From positions 1,025,253 to 1,089,252 of the forward strand of contig NMRA01000035.1 in NCBI GenBank assembly GCA_002633005.1: 64,000 bases of DNA. The letters are read 5' to 3'. Below are positions 61,811-64,000 of the stretch, one piece after another. The position numbers were made by a program, and so were the translations under genes. Position 1 is the stretch's first letter. Each line of letters opens with the position of its first letter. The notes beneath the pieces were generated by a model. The model was not told where the DNA came from, made no database searches, and saw only the letters and a program-made list of their open reading frames with translations. The DNA is from Phoronis australis. Lineage: Eukaryota; Phoronida; Phoronidae.

Positions 61811-63734
61811 TTCGTATGAAACTGAATGTTCGATTTTTATCTGCAAGCGACAATGTGATTGAATTGTCTTGTACAGCGTCCAGCTCGCAGAATTCAATAC
61901 CATCATTTAAACATAACTATTGAAACTTTACTCGGGTAGTTTTACTGGAAATTGGAAACTACAATTTTTTTTATCTGTAAATACACTAGTCCGCAATTGT
62001 CATATCTGGAAAAACAAAGTATGCCTTTTGGTTTACGCTTAGGAACAGAGACAATGTAATGCATTGATTTTTATAACGAAACAAAGTGGATTTTTGTGTT
62101 TGTTGACGGAAATTGCCGTTAAGTTAGTTTTTGAATATTCATTCCAGCGGTTAACATTTGAGGGAAAAGTAATTGTCTTTCGCTATAGTTTAACTGGAAT
62201 TAGTGGGAAGAGAGCATTGAACATAATGTTCGTGATTTTCTTTGTACATATTTACGAGACCGTAGAAATGCTAGAATTTCGATAATATGAGAATTACGTA
62301 GCTCGTTTTTCAAAACTTATCTGAAAGCAACCTGCTGTTTGAAACACTTTGTGTTAATAAGTGTATGTTACTCGGTAAGATAAAATGAATTTAGTAAAGC
62401 AAAAATCTTGTATGTGAATGTGAAGAAAAATCGCACTGAAATTAAAAGAACGTGATTGATGTTAAATATTTTGGCAATTTATGTTTTGAAGCAAAGGAAA
62501 GACTGTGGATTGAACAATTCATAGCTCTGAACGTACCCCTTTTTCTTTTTTTTAGTGAAAGGTTCACATTCCCAAAAATTCCAGTCACCCTATTTTTAGG
62601 CTGGGTGCAAGCATGCTACATTGAGATTTGTTAGCACAGTTGCATTCAGGAATTTTAACATTAGAGGTGGAATTAGGAAGATTTTCGGGAACTCCATGGA
62701 CATGTAAAGCATGTAACCAAAATTTAATTGGAAACAAAATGCGTTTTATTTTCGTTTGCACCAGATATAATAGATTAAGAACGGAGTTTCCAAATTAATT
62801 ATCCGGAAGCTCTTGCGAGGTTTGATTTGAGCACTAGATTGTTGCAGTAATTGCCTGTAATTACTATCGTGTGTAATCGTTAGGGTGTTAATTAGTATCC
62901 AGGTGACTGATAAGCCTAAGAACCTGGGGATGTGTAGCATGCAGAGCTTGCTTGTTTTTGTATTGTATTCTGCGATGCATCCATGTCGCTATAATAAAGA
63001 GTAAACATAATAAGTCCACGGAAACACAAATACATGACATTCATAAATAGTCTCAGTAGCAGATCACGGAGTGATGTCATTCTCTGCTTAAGAGCTTAAT
63101 AATCATGTCAGCGACAGAAGCACACGTATCTGTACATTAACATTTTCAACCAACGTTTGTGAAAAGAAACAATGACTAGAAATATCGCGCATGTGCAAGA
63201 ACTCGTCAAATTAGCGATCGCTAAATAGAATAAGCTCAATATTCATGAACACGTTGGTACGTACGTGTATAGTCAAGCGTGCGATATTCATATGTGGAGG
63301 ATAAAGACAAAACATAATTGTTCCTGGATACAAGTTTTAAAAACAGGCTCTTCGTACCTTTTTCTTCGAAATCTTGAAAGGAATGATGGTTTATAATGAG
63401 AAATTTTGGGCGGCTCTTTTGCTTTACGGTGTGCCCTTTTTGAAAGGTGAGTAAACCCGGTGCAAGTTCGTCCCGAAATTTTCGCGACCACACGCATGCG
63501 CTGCAATTTTCCCGTGAGGTTGTAGGATTGCTACCAGCATAATGAATTTACAAAGATTTTTGAAATGCTCTGTTGGTTTTGGGATAGGGGCTATCGTTTT
63601 TCGATGCGCACGTATATTGTGGTTCCACGTTACTTCTCGTGTCAATATTTTTGTGTAAAACGTGAAAACGTAAGGTAACCATTAGTTCGTTTCGTGTCAT
63701 CATCTTCTCACAGGGGGTGGTGAGTGTCCAAATT
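61811..63734. other. Gene-poor AT-rich stretch
   Basis: I see no recognisable exon, RNA gene or element here; the open frames are short and without motifs. Confidence 0.4.
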
Positions 63735-63960
63735 CGGCCAACTCCTGAAGACTATGTCTCAGACATGGAACATCTGATTCATAGAAACTTTCAGATATTA
63801 TACTTGATGTTCTGTTCTCCAAAACAAATTGTTTCTTAAATGTTCCACTTTAGTAAGAGAAGCCATCAAAAGATGGGATTTTCATGATCTTCATGAAAAA
63901 TCAAAAGTTGCATAAAACGAAAACAAAAGTATTTTCTATATAACTGTCACAGAGTTTTTT
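63735..63960 (+). repeat. Dispersed repeat family A, copy
   Basis: GTTCTCCAAAACAAATTG, GCCATCAAAAGATGGGAT and AAAAGTTGCATAAAACGAAA match the family modules. It may run off the end of the window. Confidence 0.5.
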
Positions 63961-64000
63961 TGATCTCACCTTGACCATTTATATCAAACGAAATTTGATC

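Overview
The window is animal nuclear DNA. It has spliced genes with canonical GT-AG introns, long AT-rich introns and many short transposon relics. The gene models and the selenoprotein content suit an invertebrate deuterostome (hemichordate, echinoderm or cephalochordate-like), but I cannot fix the species from the sequence. None of the genes reads through as one long ORF, so I rebuilt the models exon by exon from homology, splice sites and phase.

Layout. (1) 334-596, +: the last coding exon of a cytokine receptor-like factor 3 (CRLF3) homologue; the rest of the gene lies left of the window. (2) 3.46-10.66 kb, -: a complete five-exon PRXL2A/FAM213A (selenoprotein U) gene of 212 residues. 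Exon 2 carries an in-frame TGA exactly where the redox residue belongs (U-F-L-C), and about 1 kb past the stop there is a hairpin with the full SECIS core, so I read it as a genuine selenoprotein. Its first exon is present twice, in ~850-bp direct repeats separated by a single N, probably an assembly join. (3) 11.6-17.6 kb: no confirmed gene. It holds a cluster of CACGTG motifs that may be promoter sequence and a few unassigned candidate exons. (4) 17.6-57 kb, +: a complete delphilin (GRID2IP) gene, 28 coding exons, 1349 residues: PDZ1, PDZ2, harmonin-N 1, PDZ3, harmonin-N 2, harmonin-N 3, a long disordered Ser/His-rich linker, a very short FH1 and an FH2 formin domain that ends the protein. 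All 27 exon joins keep frame. A second N-marked duplication interrupts the FH2 region (44.6-45.7 kb). (5) 57-64 kb: no confirmed gene; a large composite repeat occupies 60.08-61.81 kb.

The genes are not obviously a functional unit: a CRLF3 end, a membrane-anchored thioredoxin-fold selenoprotein, and a synaptic-type actin-nucleating scaffold. Mobile DNA is plentiful and mostly non-autonomous: Penelope-like GIY-YIG fragments, CAG...CTG elements with 5-bp target duplications, a four-copy hairpin MITE family, several other inverted-repeat elements and at least two dispersed repeat families. The points most worth a second look are the Sec/SECIS pair, the triple-PDZ/triple-HN delphilin with a decayed duplicate exon, and the paired N-flanked duplications.
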